Assembly: GCA_004020545.1 (NCBI GenBank)
Contig: SAQE01000047.1
Span: 10,001 to 51,200, forward strand
DNA: 41,200 bases
Direction of reading: 5' to 3'
Source: Mesorhizobium sp.
GTDB lineage: Bacteria > Pseudomonadota > Alphaproteobacteria > Rhizobiales > Rhizobiaceae
The position numbers and the translations under genes are program-made. Within the stretch, counting starts at the first letter, position 1, and each line of letters starts with the position of its first letter. Below are positions 28,632-38,267 of the stretch, piece after piece. Under the pieces are notes generated by a model. It did not search any database and was not told the DNA's origin. It saw nothing but the letters and a program-made list of their open reading frames with translations.

Positions 28632-28740
28632 CAAGATAAACTCCAATGGGGGATTGCCAATAAGGATCGCTTGAGCGGGAAGGTTCCAGATCAGTCGGAT
28701 TGTGGCGGAATTTGGCGCTGCCCATAGGGTCAACGCGGCG

Positions 28741-28769
28741 TTGACATCGATTGAGCCCCCTCTTATCTG
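28741..28769 (+). promoter_or_regulatory. Sigma-70-type promoter of secA
   Basis: A perfect TTGACA (28741-28746) is followed after 17 bases by TATCTG (28764-28769). It points toward secA, whose start is about 130 bases downstream. The -10 is only moderately good, so the call is tentative. Confidence 0.5.
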
Positions 28770-28896
28770 TCCAACGACTTGGCGTCCAGAACCGTTTTCC
28801 GGGCGCTTTTTGCGTTTGTCCGCATTCACGCGGATTTGATAGGCCCGCCAGGCGCCTGTCGCAAACGGCCAAAATTGCTATCGAAAGGACCATTGG

Positions 28897-31629
28897 ATGG
28901 TCAGTCTCGGCGGTCTCGCCCGTAAGGTTTTCGGCTCCTCCAACGACCGCCGAGTCAAGGCGACCAGGCCCCGGGTCGAGGCCATCAACGCCATGGAAAA
29001 CGAGATGCGGGCGCTGTCCGATGCCGAGCTTGCCGGCCGCACGGAAAAATTCCGCCAGGATCTCGCCAACGGCGCTTCGCTCGACGACCTGCTGATACCG
29101 GCCTTCGCCACCGTCCGCGAAGCGGCCCGCCGCGTTCTGGGCATGCGTCCCTTCGACGTGCAATTGATCGGCGGCATGGTGCTGCACAATGGCGGCATCG
29201 CCGAAATGCGCACCGGCGAGGGCAAGACGCTGGTCGCCACCTTGCCGGTCTATCTCAATGCGCTCGCCGGCAAGGGCGTCCATGTCGTCACCGTCAACGA
29301 CTATCTGGCCAAGCGCGACGCGGAATGGATGGGCCGCATCTACAAGTTCCTCGGCCTCACCGTCGGCATCATCGTTCACGGCCTCTCCGACGACGAGCGC
29401 CGCGAGGCCTACGCCTCCGACGTCACCTATGCCACCAACAACGAGCTCGGCTTCGACTATCTGCGCGACAACATGAAGTACGAGCGCTCGCAGATGGTGC
29501 AGCGCGGCCATGCCTATGCCATCGTCGACGAGGTCGATTCCATCCTGGTCGACGAGGCGCGCACGCCGCTGATCATTTCCGGTCCGCTCGAGGACCGCTC
29601 GGAAATGTACAACACCATCGACGCCTTCATGCTGAAGCTCGGCCCCGCCGACTACGAGGTCGACGAGAAGCAGAAGACCACGATCTTCACCGAGGACGGC
29701 ACCGAGAGGCTGGAAAACATGCTGCGCGACGCCGGCCTGTTGAAGGGCGAGTCGCTCTATGACGTCGAGAACGTCGCCATCGTCCACCACGTCAACAATG
29801 CGCTGAAGGCGCACCTTTTGTTCCAGAAGGACAGGGACTACATCGTGCGCAACGGCGAGATCGTCATCATCGACGAGTTCACCGGCCGCATGATGCCTGG
29901 CCGCCGTTATTCGGAAGGCCTGCACCAGGCGCTCGAGGCCAAGGAGCATGTGGCGATCCAGCCGGAGAACCAGACGCTCGCCTCCGTCACCTTCCAGAAC
30001 TATTTCCGCCTCTACAAGAAGCTCGCCGGCATGACCGGCACGGCGCTGACCGAGGCCGAGGAATTCGCCAACATCTACAATCTCGAAGTCACCGAGATCC
30101 CGACCAACCTGCCGGTCGTCCGCAAGGACGAGGACGACGAGGTCTATCGGACGGTGGACGAGAAGTACAAGGCGATCGTCAAGGAGATCAAGGAAGCGCG
30201 CGACAAGGGCCAGCCGATCCTGGTCGGCACCACCTCGATCGAGAAGTCCGAGCAGTTGGCCGAACGCCTGCGCAAGGACGGTTTCAAGAATTTCGAGGTG
30301 CTGAACGCCCGCCACCACGAGCGCGAGGCGTCGATCGTCGCCCAGGCCGGCAAGCCCGGCGCCATCACCATCGCCACCAACATGGCCGGCCGCGGCACCG
30401 ACATCCAGCTTGGCGGCAATGCCGACATGCGCATTGCCGAGGAGCTGGCCGACATGCCGGCCGGGCCGGAACGCGAGGCGCGCGAAAAGCAGATCCGCGA
30501 CGACGTCGCGCAGTTGAAGGAGAAGGCGCTCGCCGCCGGCGGCCTCTACGTCTTGGCCACCGAACGCCATGAATCGCGCCGCATCGACAACCAGCTTCGT
30601 GGCCGCTCCGGCCGCCAGGGCGACCCCGGCCGCTCGAAATTCTTCTTGTCGCTGCAAGACGACCTGATGCGCATCTTCGGCTCCGAGCGCATGGACGGCA
30701 TGCTGCAGAAGCTCGGCCTCAAGGAAGACGAGGCGATCATCCACCCGTGGATCAACAAGGCGCTGGAAAAGGCGCAGAAGAAGGTCGAGGCGCGCAACTT
30801 CGACATCCGCAAGAACCTGCTGAAGTACGACGATGTCTCGAACGACCAGCGCAAAGTGGTGTTCGAGCAGCGCATCGAGCTGATGGACGGCGAAGGCCTG
30901 TCGGAGACGGTGACCGAGATGCGCGAGGGCGTCATCGAGGAAATCGTCGCCAAGAACATTCCCGAAAACGCCTATGCCGAGCAGTGGAACGTTGCCGGCC
31001 TCAAGGAGGAGGTGGCGCAATACCTCAATCTCGACCTGCCGGTCGAGGAGTGGGTCAAGGAAGAGGGCATCGCCGAGGACGATATCCGCGAGCGCATTTC
31101 GGCCGCCGCCGAGGCCGCGGCGAAGGAACGCGCCGAGCGCTTCGGCCCCGACGTGATGAGCTATGTCGAGCGCTCGGTGGTGCTGCAGACGCTCGACCAT
31201 CTGTGGCGCGAGCACATTGTCAACCTCGACCACTTGCGTTCGGTCGTCGGCTTCCGCGGCTATGCCCAGCGCGACCCGCTGCAGGAATACAAGGGCGAAG
31301 CCTTCGAGCTGTTCCAGGGCATGCTCGGCAATCTGCGCCAAGCCGTCACCGCACAGTTGATGCGCGTCGAGCTGGTCCGCCAGGCGGCGGACGCCCCCCC
31401 GCCTGAGGCGCCCGACATGTTCGGCAGCCACATCGACGGCACCACCGGCGAGGACGACTTCCAGGGCGGCGAGACCGCGCTTCTGGTCCGCCAGGATCAG
31501 AACACGATCGTCGCGCCGGAAAATCGCGACCCGAAGAACCCGGCGACCTGGGGCAAGGTCGGCCGCAACGAGGCCTGCCCCTGCGGCTCCGGCAAGAAAT
31601 ACAAGCACTGCCACGGCGCCTTCGCCTGA
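28897..31629 (+). CDS. secA: Preprotein translocase ATPase SecA
   Basis: A 910-residue motor that pushes unfolded preproteins through SecYEG. The nucleotide domain has Walker [10 protein letters not shown] (GEGKT 107-111) and Walker B DEVD (211-214), followed by [12 protein letters not shown]. The preprotein cross-linking domain, second helicase domain ([17 protein letters not shown]) and helical scaffold follow. The C-terminal SEC-C zinc motif is C894-x-C896-x8-C905-H906, which binds SecB and lipids. AAGGA before the ATG supports the start. The length is typical for alphaproteobacteria. Confidence 0.99.
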   Translation: MVSLGGLARKVFGSSNDRRVKATRPRVEAINAMENEMRALSDAELAGRTEKFRQDLANGASLDDLLIPAFATVREAARRVLGMRPFDVQLIGGMVLHNGGIAEMRTGEGKTLVATLPVYLNALAGKGVHVVTVNDYLAKRDAEWMGRIYKFLGLTVGIIVHGLSDDERREAYASDVTYATNNELGFDYLRDNMKYERSQMVQRGHAYAIVDEVDSILVDEARTPLIISGPLEDRSEMYNTIDAFMLKLGPADYEVDEKQKTTIFTEDGTERLENMLRDAGLLKGESLYDVENVAIVHHVNNALKAHLLFQKDRDYIVRNGEIVIIDEFTGRMMPGRRYSEGLHQALEAKEHVAIQPENQTLASVTFQNYFRLYKKLAGMTGTALTEAEEFANIYNLEVTEIPTNLPVVRKDEDDEVYRTVDEKYKAIVKEIKEARDKGQPILVGTTSIEKSEQLAERLRKDGFKNFEVLNARHHEREASIVAQAGKPGAITIATNMAGRGTDIQLGGNADMRIAEELADMPAGPEREAREKQIRDDVAQLKEKALAAGGLYVLATERHESRRIDNQLRGRSGRQGDPGRSKFFLSLQDDLMRIFGSERMDGMLQKLGLKEDEAIIHPWINKALEKAQKKVEARNFDIRKNLLKYDDVSNDQRKVVFEQRIELMDGEGLSETVTEMREGVIEEIVAKNIPENAYAEQWNVAGLKEEVAQYLNLDLPVEEWVKEEGIAEDDIRERISAAAEAAAKERAERFGPDVMSYVERSVVLQTLDHLWREHIVNLDHLRSVVGFRGYAQRDPLQEYKGEAFELFQGMLGNLRQAVTAQLMRVELVRQAADAPPPEAPDMFGSHIDGTTGEDDFQGGETALLVRQDQNTIVAPENRDPKNPATWGKVGRNEACPCGSGKKYKHCHGAFA

Positions 31630-32028
31630 TCATTAGTGAGGTCGGCGGGACAGCACCCCCCTCTGGCCTGCCGGCCATCTCCTCCTCTTGGGGGAGATTG
31701 GTAACTGCGGCGCTCTGCCCTTTGTTCAACTTTGACGATTGGCGAAGGCTCGACCATGGCCAATCTCCCTCTTGTGGGCAGGACTATCGCATATGAGATT
31801 CTTGCCAAGAGAGACCCCACCCTAACCCTCCCCACAAGGGGGAGGGAATGCTGCCGCGTGCCTTTACTGATGCTATTGGGCGTCGACTTCGGGAGTTTGG
31901 CGCGTTGAGCGGCTATGAGAGTCCCCGCAAGCCGTCGCTTTCCATATGCGATAGCCCTACCCCTTGAGGGGGAGATGTCCGGCAGGACAGAGGGGTGCGC
32001 GAAGGATCGCCAAGCTTCGAGTTGAGCC
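31630..32028. repeat. Gene-free nest of inverted repeats downstream of secA
   Basis: Two outer copies of a ~40-base element face each other: the left at 31653-31692 and the right, inverted, at about 31958-31998. Both read GCACCCCTCT, CCTGCCGG, CATCTCC and a pyrimidine-rich end in that order. Inside, CAATCTCCCTCTTGTGGG (31761-31778) is opposed by CCCCACAAGGGGGAGGG (31831-31847), and also by CTTGGGGGAGATTGG at 31687-31701. ATCGCATATG (31786) is opposed by CATATGCGAT (31943). No convincing coding frame was seen. The 3' end of secA may terminate here. Confidence 0.75.
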
Positions 32029-34614
32029 TCACAGCAGCCCCGACGCCCGCGCGGCCGCCGTCGCCTCGCCGCGCGAGACGGCTTCCAGTTTCTCCAGCAC
32101 TGCCGAGACATGGTGATCGACCGTCTTCGGCGAAATGGTCAGATGCGCCGCGATCTTCTTGTTGGAGAAACCGCGTTCGATCAGTTGCAGCACCTCCATC
32201 TGGCGCTGGGTCAGACCGGCAAGGTTGGCACGCGTCGCCTGCCTTGGGCCTCTCGCGATATGGCTGACGCCGCTTTGCCGCATCATGCCGCGCACATGCT
32301 GCGCCACCGGCCTTGCGCCAAGCTCTTCGAAAATGTCGAGCGCCTCGCGCAGCGCTGCTTCGTCGCCTTGCAGCAGCGCGAGCGCGCGCTCGAAGGGGGC
32401 GTCCATCCCGGCCCAGAACGCCGCGGCGCCGCGCCAGTCCCCGGCAAGCAAAAGGCGATGCGGCTCCGCCATGCCGCCGGTCTCGCCGGGGTCGCTGTCG
32501 GGCGACAACAGCTGCCGCCAGGTCGCCAGCTCGCCGAACACCGCGCGCGTCGGCGACAGGCTTTCGGCGAGATCGATCAGGCGCAGCGCCTCATCCCGGT
32601 CGCCTTGTCCGAGCCAGGCAAGCTCGGCCATCACTGATGCAAAGGGCACCAGCCGCTGCAGTTCCATGCCCTTGTCCAGGAAGCTTCTCATCTCGTCCAG
32701 AACCGGCTCCGCCGATGGATCGCCCCGCCTGATGCGCAGCCTCGCCAGCGCCACCAGCGAAGGGTAGCGCACGAGCGCGGTCGTTGCCTCGTCGTCGATG
32801 ACGTCATGGGCTATCGCCGCCGCGTCGTTCCACAGGCCGCGCCGCAGAAACAGCTGCGCCTGCACGCCGCGCATGTAGTCGCGCCAGGTTGCCAGATCGT
32901 TCTCGACGCAATAGGCAATGCCGCGTTCGAGGAAGGCTTCCGCCTCGTCGAGGTTGAGGCGGTTCATCTCGACGCAGGCGCAATTGGTGAAGGCGCGCGC
33001 CGCATGCTCCTGGAAATTCCCCGCAAGGGCGATTCCCAGGCTGCGGGCGAGATCGCGTCGCCCCTTGGCGAAATCCAGCCATTGCCCGGCGGCGCCGACA
33101 TTGTTGAGCGCGTGGCAGAGGATGTCCGGCCGGTTCAGCCGCTCCGCCAGCGCGATCGCCTTGCCCCCCAGCGAAAGCGTCTCGTCGAGCCTTTCGGCCA
33201 GCATCGCCAGTTGGGAAAGGTTCGAGTAAGCCATGGCAAGCTCGGGACTGTCGGGCGCAGTTTCTAGAAGCTCGACGGCCTGCGCCCCGAACCGGTCCGC
33301 TGCCTCGCGGTCACCGAGCAGGTAGGCAAAGCGTGACAGGCATCTGAGGCTGTCGCCTTCCTTCAGCCTGTCGCCCAACGCTTGCTGCAGCCGGCGCGCC
33401 TCACCTTGCGCCTCCATGGCCGCGTCGATACGACCGATCAGATGGCATTCGAAGGCATGGCCTTCGTGGAGCGCCGCCTGGCTTTCCATCGGCAGGCCAT
33501 CGGCATGGCGCAAGGCGACCTCGTAATGGCCGGCGGCATCGCGATGCGCGCCGACGCGGGAAGCCTCGCGCGCGGCAAGCGGCGCAAGTTCACGCACCGC
33601 CTTCAGGTTCTGCGCCTCCACCGCGTGATGCACCAGCCTAGCGGTGGCCACATCGGGGTTTTCCTGCAGTGCCGCGAGCGCGCGCTGGTTGTACTCGCGC
33701 CGTCGGCTCGGCGTCAGCGCCATCTCGATGGCGCGGCGGGCGATCTCGTGCCGGAAGGCGTAGCCGTCGCCGAAATCCTCGAGCAGGCCTTGGCTGACGC
33801 ATTCGGCGAGTTGACCGGCGGCGGCGATCCCGCACAGGCCCTGCAGCGCCCAGGCGTCGGCGCGGCGCGGAAACACGGACACCGCGTCGAGCATCGAGCG
33901 GGCGCCGCTCGACAGCCGCTCTGCCCGCGCCAGCACCGCGTCGCGTACGCTGGCCGGCAGCGCGCTGTCGCTTTCGGCCGCAAGCAGTTCGGCGACGAAG
34001 AAGGCATTGCCGGCGGTGGCCCGGTAGATCGCGCCGCCGTCGCGGCCAGCTCCTTCCGCGAGCGACAGCACCGCGGCCTCGCTGAGCAGCGGCACTTCGA
34101 TGCGCACGACATTGCCGGCCGGGATCTCGCCGAGCGCCCGGCGCACGCGCATCTGTCCTTCGCTGCGGTCGGTGCGCGCCGTGACCAGAAGCAAAATGTG
34201 GGTGTTTGCAATGCGCCGGCCGAGGAAGCGGACGAAATCGAGCGTCGCGTCATCCGCCCAATGCAGGTCCTCGATGACGAGCAGGCTCGGACCTTTTGCC
34301 TCGAAGACGTCGAGCGCATCGGAAAACAGCGGCAGCCGCTGCCCCTGCCGGTCATCGATCGCGCGCGGCAATTCCCACTGCGCCTCGCGGGCGAGGTCGT
34401 AGAGCGGCCCCAGCGGGTCGGGAATCGATAGGTCCTCGCAGGCGCTGCGGAGCAAGGTCACCCCTTGCCCCATACGATCCACGAAAGCCTCTACCAGCGC
34501 CGTCTTGCCGGCGCCGGCCTCGCCTGACAGTGCCGCGACGCGGCCGCGGCCCTGCATCGCATCCGCCACAAGGGCCTCCAGTTGTCGCAGTTGCGTCTGC
34601 CTTTCCAGAAGCAT
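32029..34614 (-). CDS. Large ATPase-LuxR transcriptional regulator (LAL/MalT-like)
   Basis: An 861-residue regulator. The N-terminal STAND-type AAA ATPase has Walker A GEAGAGKT (31-38) and a Walker B-like LLVIEDLHWADD near 114. The middle 500 residues are Leu/Ala-rich helical repeats of the TPR/ligand-sensing kind. The last ~65 residues are a LuxR/FixJ helix-turn-helix (LTQRQMEVLQLIERGFSNKK, IAAHLTISPKTVDHHVSAVL). Such proteins integrate an effector and ATP and usually activate genes. No effector is evident. It is divergent from the DUF4242 gene across inverted and direct repeats, its probable target region. Confidence 0.93.
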   Translation of the reverse strand: MLLERQTQLRQLEALVADAMQGRGRVAALSGEAGAGKTALVEAFVDRMGQGVTLLRSACEDLSIPDPLGPLYDLAREAQWELPRAIDDRQGQRLPLFSDALDVFEAKGPSLLVIEDLHWADDATLDFVRFLGRRIANTHILLLVTARTDRSEGQMRVRRALGEIPAGNVVRIEVPLLSEAAVLSLAEGAGRDGGAIYRATAGNAFFVAELLAAESDSALPASVRDAVLARAERLSSGARSMLDAVSVFPRRADAWALQGLCGIAAAGQLAECVSQGLLEDFGDGYAFRHEIARRAIEMALTPSRRREYNQRALAALQENPDVATARLVHHAVEAQNLKAVRELAPLAAREASRVGAHRDAAGHYEVALRHADGLPMESQAALHEGHAFECHLIGRIDAAMEAQGEARRLQQALGDRLKEGDSLRCLSRFAYLLGDREAADRFGAQAVELLETAPDSPELAMAYSNLSQLAMLAERLDETLSLGGKAIALAERLNRPDILCHALNNVGAAGQWLDFAKGRRDLARSLGIALAGNFQEHAARAFTNCACVEMNRLNLDEAEAFLERGIAYCVENDLATWRDYMRGVQAQLFLRRGLWNDAAAIAHDVIDDEATTALVRYPSLVALARLRIRRGDPSAEPVLDEMRSFLDKGMELQRLVPFASVMAELAWLGQGDRDEALRLIDLAESLSPTRAVFGELATWRQLLSPDSDPGETGGMAEPHRLLLAGDWRGAAAFWAGMDAPFERALALLQGDEAALREALDIFEELGARPVAQHVRGMMRQSGVSHIARGPRQATRANLAGLTQRQMEVLQLIERGFSNKKIAAHLTISPKTVDHHVSAVLEKLEAVSRGEATAAARASGLL

Positions 34615-34681
34615 TCTCGTTTCTCTCGCAAAGTCAGGATTTCACCGCGGCGGGTGCCCCTCGATAGTCCGGATGAGCGCG

Positions 34682-34709
34682 CCGTAATGTGACCTTCCAC
34701 ACATTACGG
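34682..34709. promoter_or_regulatory. Perfect inverted repeat between the LuxR and DUF4242 genes
   Basis: CCGTAATGTG (34682-34691) and CACATTACGG (34700-34709) are exact reverse complements with an eight-base spacer. They are spaced like a dimeric LuxR-type site and lie 68 bases upstream of the regulator start. Confidence 0.75.
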
Positions 34710-34734
34710 TGCCTCTCTCCACAAATAACGCTCC

Positions 34735-34768
34735 TAATGTGGGGAATCGTCCCGCCCAATATGGGGAA
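34735..34768. promoter_or_regulatory. Phased direct repeats upstream of the DUF4242 gene
   Basis: TAATGTGGGGAA (34735-34746) and CAATATGGGGAA (34757-34768) are 22 bases apart, about two helix turns. The TAATGTG core is the same as in the inverted repeat at 34682-34709, which suggests binding of the same regulator at an activating position. Confidence 0.6.
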
Positions 34769-34856
34769 AGGTTCCGATGCGCGGCTTTTGCGGGCGTGGT
34801 TTTAGTCCGGCCGCGCTCGAACCGAGCGTGATTCAATCACCAAAGGAAAACCAATC

Positions 34857-35129
34857 ATGCCTCGCTATCTGGTTGAACGCACATTTCCCGAAGGCCTCAA
34901 CGTGCCGATGAACGATGCCGGCGCGACCGCCATGGGCGGTGTCATCGCCCGCAACGCCGAAAAGGGCGTGACCTGGGTGCAGTCCTTCGTTTCGCCGGAC
35001 AAGTCGAAGAGCTTCTGCATCTACGACGCCCCCTCGCCCGAGGCGATCCGCAGCACCGCGCAGAAGAATTCGCTTCCCGTCGACAAGATCACGGAGGTGC
35101 GGGTCCTCGACCCCTACTTTTATCGCTGA
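34857..35129 (+). CDS. DUF4242-domain protein (SCO4226-like)
   Basis: A 90-residue protein of the DUF4242 family. The pattern PRYLVERTFPEGL, then GVTWVQSFVSPDKSKSFCIYDAPSPEAIR and a C-terminal strand ITEVRVLDPYFYR is typical. The fold is a ferredoxin-like dimer; a Streptomyces member (SCO4226) binds nickel. The cysteine in KSFCIYDA is conserved in related sequences as I remember them. It is divergent from the LuxR regulator, which probably controls it. The function in this organism is unknown. Confidence 0.88.
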   Translation: MPRYLVERTFPEGLNVPMNDAGATAMGGVIARNAEKGVTWVQSFVSPDKSKSFCIYDAPSPEAIRSTAQKNSLPVDKITEVRVLDPYFYR

Positions 35130-35181
35130 TCAAGAGGACGATGCGATTCAGATCGCCCCGGCTGTCAGCGGACCTGATGGC

Positions 35182-35391
35182 GTGCCGGACGGCGAGGGAG
35201 TATCCACCCCGGCCGATATCCCCACACCACGGCGCGGCTTCGTCCGGCGGGCCGCGGCGGCGCTGCTTTCGCCTCTGCGAAACCGGCGCCGCTTTCTACC
35301 CCCACAGGACGACTATCTAAGACGCGACATCGGCCTCGATGAGCGCGAGATGCCGCGCGAATACTGGGAATATTGGTGGCATCACCACTGA
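35182..35391 (+). CDS. Small basic protein with DUF1127-like end
   Basis: A 69-residue frame starting with GTG. An N-terminal Arg-rich part (TPRRGFVRRAAAALLSPLRN) leads to DDYLRRDIGLDERE, which resembles the R-D-I-G-L core of DUF1127/YjiS small proteins. The end is an unusual aromatic/His run, YWEYWWHHH. No clear ribosome site precedes the GTG, so the start is uncertain. The tail is peculiar enough to suggest real coding, but the function is unknown. Confidence 0.55.
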   Translation: MPDGEGVSTPADIPTPRRGFVRRAAAALLSPLRNRRRFLPPQDDYLRRDIGLDEREMPREYWEYWWHHH

Positions 35392-35402
35392 TGCAGCCCC
35401 TT

Positions 35403-35432
35403 CCCTTCTCCCCGTCACTAAGCGGAGAAGGG
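35403..35432. repeat. Hairpin repeat, family 3, copy 1
   Basis: Perfect 9-base arms CCCTTCTCC and GGAGAAGGG lie around CCGTCACTAAGC. It shares TTCTCCCCGTCACTA and GGAGAAGG with the hairpin at 41113-41138. It sits 12 bases after a stop codon and may also help end transcription. Confidence 0.7.
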
Positions 35433-35512
35433 AGCACTCCACCCACCCTTTCTTAAGGTGTTTCGGATAGACGGGAGCGCTGGAAAGAGGCGGAAAACGG
35501 AGAGTATTCGGG

Positions 35513-36916
35513 GTGCGCTTTTCCGCGGCGACGACTGCCGGGCGGTTCCTGCCGCAGCGCTGGGCGCTGCGCATGCGGCCGTTGCTTGGCCGCATCGATG
35601 CCGTGCTGTTCACCGCCGACGAACGCGGCGAAGCCGGCCGCATGTCGCTCATCGCCTTCTCCATCCGCATCGTCAGCGCCGTCATCGCCTTCATCAGCCA
35701 GGTGCTGATGGCGCGCTGGATGGGCTCGTTCGAATACGGCATCTTCGTGCTGGTTTGGGTGACGATGGTGATTGTCGGCAACCTTGCCTGCCTCGGCTTC
35801 CACACCTCGGTCATCCGCTTCATTCCCGAATATCGTGAGCGCGGCATGCTCGCCGAACTGCGCGGCATCGTGCTCGCGAGCCGGCTGTTCGTGCTGGTCG
35901 CCTCGACGGTGATCGCAGGGCTGGGCGCCCTCGGCGTCTGGCTCGCCTCGCCCTGGATCGAGAACTACTATGTCGTTCCCTTCATCCTCGGCGTCATCTG
36001 CCTGCCGATGATCGCGATGGGCGATCTGCTGCAGGGGCTGGCCCGCGCCAATTCATGGGCGCTGTTCGCGCTGTCGCCGACCTATCTGGTGCGGCCGGTG
36101 CTGATCCTGGTGTTCATGGCGGCAATGCTCGCCCTGAACTACGCCCCGGACGCCAAGACCGCGATCTTCGCCTCGATCGCCGCCACCTATGTGACGACGC
36201 TCGGTCAGTTGATGGGCGTCACCTCGCGCATGGACAAGAAAATCCCGGTCGGACCGATGACCGTGCGTTTCGGCCAGTGGTTCCTCGTCTCGCTGCCGAT
36301 CTTCCTGGTCGAGAGTTTTTTCTTCCTGCTCACCAATGCCGATGTGCTGATGGTCGGCGCCTATCTCGACCCCAACGACGTCGCCGTCTATTTCGCTACC
36401 GTGAAGACGTTGGCGCTGGTGCATTTCGTCTATTTCGCCGTCAAGGCGGGTGTTGCCCAGCGCTATGCGCAGTTCACCCATGGCGAGCCGGAACGGCTTG
36501 CCGCCTTCGCTCGCGAGACGGTCTCCTGGACCTTCTGGCCGTCGCTGGCGATGGCGCTGCTGGTGCTGGCGCTCGGCGAGCCGATGCTGGTGCTGTTCGG
36601 CCCGGAATTCACCGCCGGCTATCCGCTGCTTTTCCTGCTGGTCTTCGGCGTCGTCGCGCGCGGCGCGGTCGGGCCCTGCGAAAGCCTGCTCACCATGAGC
36701 GGCAACCAGAACATCTGCGCCGCCGTCTATGCCATGACGCTTGCCTTGAACATCGGCCTCAACGTGATCCTGATCCCCCATTTCGGCCTCTGGGGCGCGG
36801 CGGTCGCCACCAGCCTCGCCATGATCTTCGAGGCGAGCGCGCTGTCTTTCACCGTCTGGCGCAAGCTGGGCATCGTCATGGCGATTTTCGTGCCTGCAAA
36901 GAAGGAAGTCGCCTGA
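35513..36916 (+). CDS. Polysaccharide flippase (oligosaccharide exporter, MATE/PST-like)
   Basis: A 467-residue protein with about 12-14 membrane helices, in the MOP superfamily of lipid-linked sugar flippases (Wzx/PST). Helix 1 begins SLIAFSIRIVSAVIAFISQV, with the family-like LMARWMGSFEYGIF after it, and the repeat half starts near residue 255. The start is GTG at 35513 with CGGAGAG upstream; a later ATG at 35573 is possible. Its TGA shares one base with the next ATG, so it is translationally coupled to the FemAB-like gene. No glycosyltransferases are adjacent. Confidence 0.88.
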   Translation: MRFSAATTAGRFLPQRWALRMRPLLGRIDAVLFTADERGEAGRMSLIAFSIRIVSAVIAFISQVLMARWMGSFEYGIFVLVWVTMVIVGNLACLGFHTSVIRFIPEYRERGMLAELRGIVLASRLFVLVASTVIAGLGALGVWLASPWIENYYVVPFILGVICLPMIAMGDLLQGLARANSWALFALSPTYLVRPVLILVFMAAMLALNYAPDAKTAIFASIAATYVTTLGQLMGVTSRMDKKIPVGPMTVRFGQWFLVSLPIFLVESFFFLLTNADVLMVGAYLDPNDVAVYFATVKTLALVHFVYFAVKAGVAQRYAQFTHGEPERLAAFARETVSWTFWPSLAMALLVLALGEPMLVLFGPEFTAGYPLLFLLVFGVVARGAVGPCESLLTMSGNQNICAAVYAMTLALNIGLNVILIPHFGLWGAAVATSLAMIFEASALSFTVWRKLGIVMAIFVPAKKEVA

Positions 36917-38196
36917 TGGCCGCCGTTCCGTTGCTCGAGGAGACCAGCGGCGGCCCGGCCGGCGCCATGGTGTCCGGCCTTGCGGGCCTCGCCAGGGAGG
37001 CGGACCCCGCCCATATCGAGCTGTTCGCCAACAATCGGCCCGAGCGCAGGCTGGCGATCTATCCGGCCTCCGCCGGCTTCGATCTTGTCGAGGAGCTCGG
37101 TTATCTCAGCGCCCGCGCGATCGAACCCAACGTGTTCTTCAACCCCCGCTTCCTGGCCCCCGCCATGCCGAGGCTCGAGGACCGCGAGGTGCGGCTGGCC
37201 GTCATCCGCGACGGCGACGAATTCCGCAACCGGCTGCGGCTTCTGGTGCCGTTCTCGGTCGAGCGGCCGGCGATCCCGCTCGGCGTCCCGGTCATGCGCA
37301 CATGGTCGAGCCCGTTCGGCCCGCTCGGCACGCCGCTGGTCGACCGCGACGATCCGGTCGGCGTCATCGAGGATTTCTTCTCGATGCTGGGGAGGCCGCA
37401 TCTCAAATTGCCGAAAGTGTTCGTGCTGCCCGACGTGAAGCTGGACGGCCCGGTGGCGAGCCTGCTCACCTCCTTTGCCGACAGCCGCGGCCTGACCCTG
37501 GTCGTCACCGGCAAGGCCGAGCGCCCGGTGCTGGAGAGCGATGCCGATGGCGAGGACTATCTCAAGGCATCGCTGCGCTCGCACCACTATCGCGAATTCC
37601 GCCGCCTGAAGCGGCGCCTTGCCGACCTCGGCAGGCTCGAGCATGTCGTGGCGCGCGGGCCGGACGAGATCCGCCACGCCATCGAGAGCTTCCTGACGCT
37701 GGAGGCCGCGGGCTGGAAGGGCCGCGAGCGCACGGCCATGGCGATCGACCGCTACCGCGCCGCCTTCGCCCGCGAGGCCGTGCACCGGCTGGCCGAGCAC
37801 GACATGTGCCGCATCCATTCGTTGAAGCTCGACGGCCGCACCATCGCCTGCCTTGTGGTCTTCGTCGAGGCGGGCGTCGCCTACACCTGGAAAACGGCCT
37901 ATGACGAGGCGCTCTCAGCCTACTCGCCAGGCACGCTTCTGATGATCGAGGTGACGAAACAGCACCTCGACGACCCCAACATCGTCATGACCGATTCCTG
38001 CGCGGTGCCCGACCATCCGGTGATGAGCCGGCTGTGGAGCGAGCGCAAGCCGATGGGCACGCTGGTCGTGGGCCTGACGCCGGACGCCGACCGCCTCGCC
38101 CGCCAGGCAGCCTCGCAATTGCACCTCTATCGCGAGACCCGCAACATGGCGCGCATCCTGCGCAACCGCATGCGGAGCCTCTTGAAAAGGCGCTAG
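36916..38196 (+). CDS. FemAB/BioF2-like (Acetyltransf_6) GNAT protein
   Basis: A 426-residue cytosolic protein. The C-terminal half has a GNAT-like domain of the Acetyltransf_6/FemAB type: YREFRRLKRRLADLG, the ESFLTLEAAGWKGRERTAM helix, ACLVVFVEAGVAYTWKTAYD and the typical SPGTLLMIEVTKQHLD. Related proteins add amino-acyl or acyl groups during polysaccharide (cellulose CelD-like) synthesis. It starts with the ATG overlapping the flippase stop, so it probably modifies the flippase's sugar cargo. The end is basic (RMRSLLKRR). Confidence 0.82.
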   Translation: MAAVPLLEETSGGPAGAMVSGLAGLAREADPAHIELFANNRPERRLAIYPASAGFDLVEELGYLSARAIEPNVFFNPRFLAPAMPRLEDREVRLAVIRDGDEFRNRLRLLVPFSVERPAIPLGVPVMRTWSSPFGPLGTPLVDRDDPVGVIEDFFSMLGRPHLKLPKVFVLPDVKLDGPVASLLTSFADSRGLTLVVTGKAERPVLESDADGEDYLKASLRSHHYREFRRLKRRLADLGRLEHVVARGPDEIRHAIESFLTLEAAGWKGRERTAMAIDRYRAAFAREAVHRLAEHDMCRIHSLKLDGRTIACLVVFVEAGVAYTWKTAYDEALSAYSPGTLLMIEVTKQHLDDPNIVMTDSCAVPDHPVMSRLWSERKPMGTLVVGLTPDADRLARQAASQLHLYRETRNMARILRNRMRSLLKRR

Positions 38197-38267
38197 ATGG
38201 AGAGCGCTGCACAGGCTATTGCCTCCGGCGGGCCGATCCGGTCCGCCTTCCTCGAAAAGCAATCCAG

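Noticed and set aside
28186-31614. Very long open frame antisense to secA (over 1100 codons)
   Set aside because: secA is certain on the other strand. High-GC codon bias keeps the antisense frame open, and the translated sequence is low-complexity Leu/Val/Ala/Asp without any domain.
36055-36915. N-terminal extension of the FemAB-like frame inside the flippase gene
   Set aside because: It lies out of frame within a clear membrane protein gene and is Arg/Ala-rich noise; the ATG overlapping the flippase stop is the natural start.
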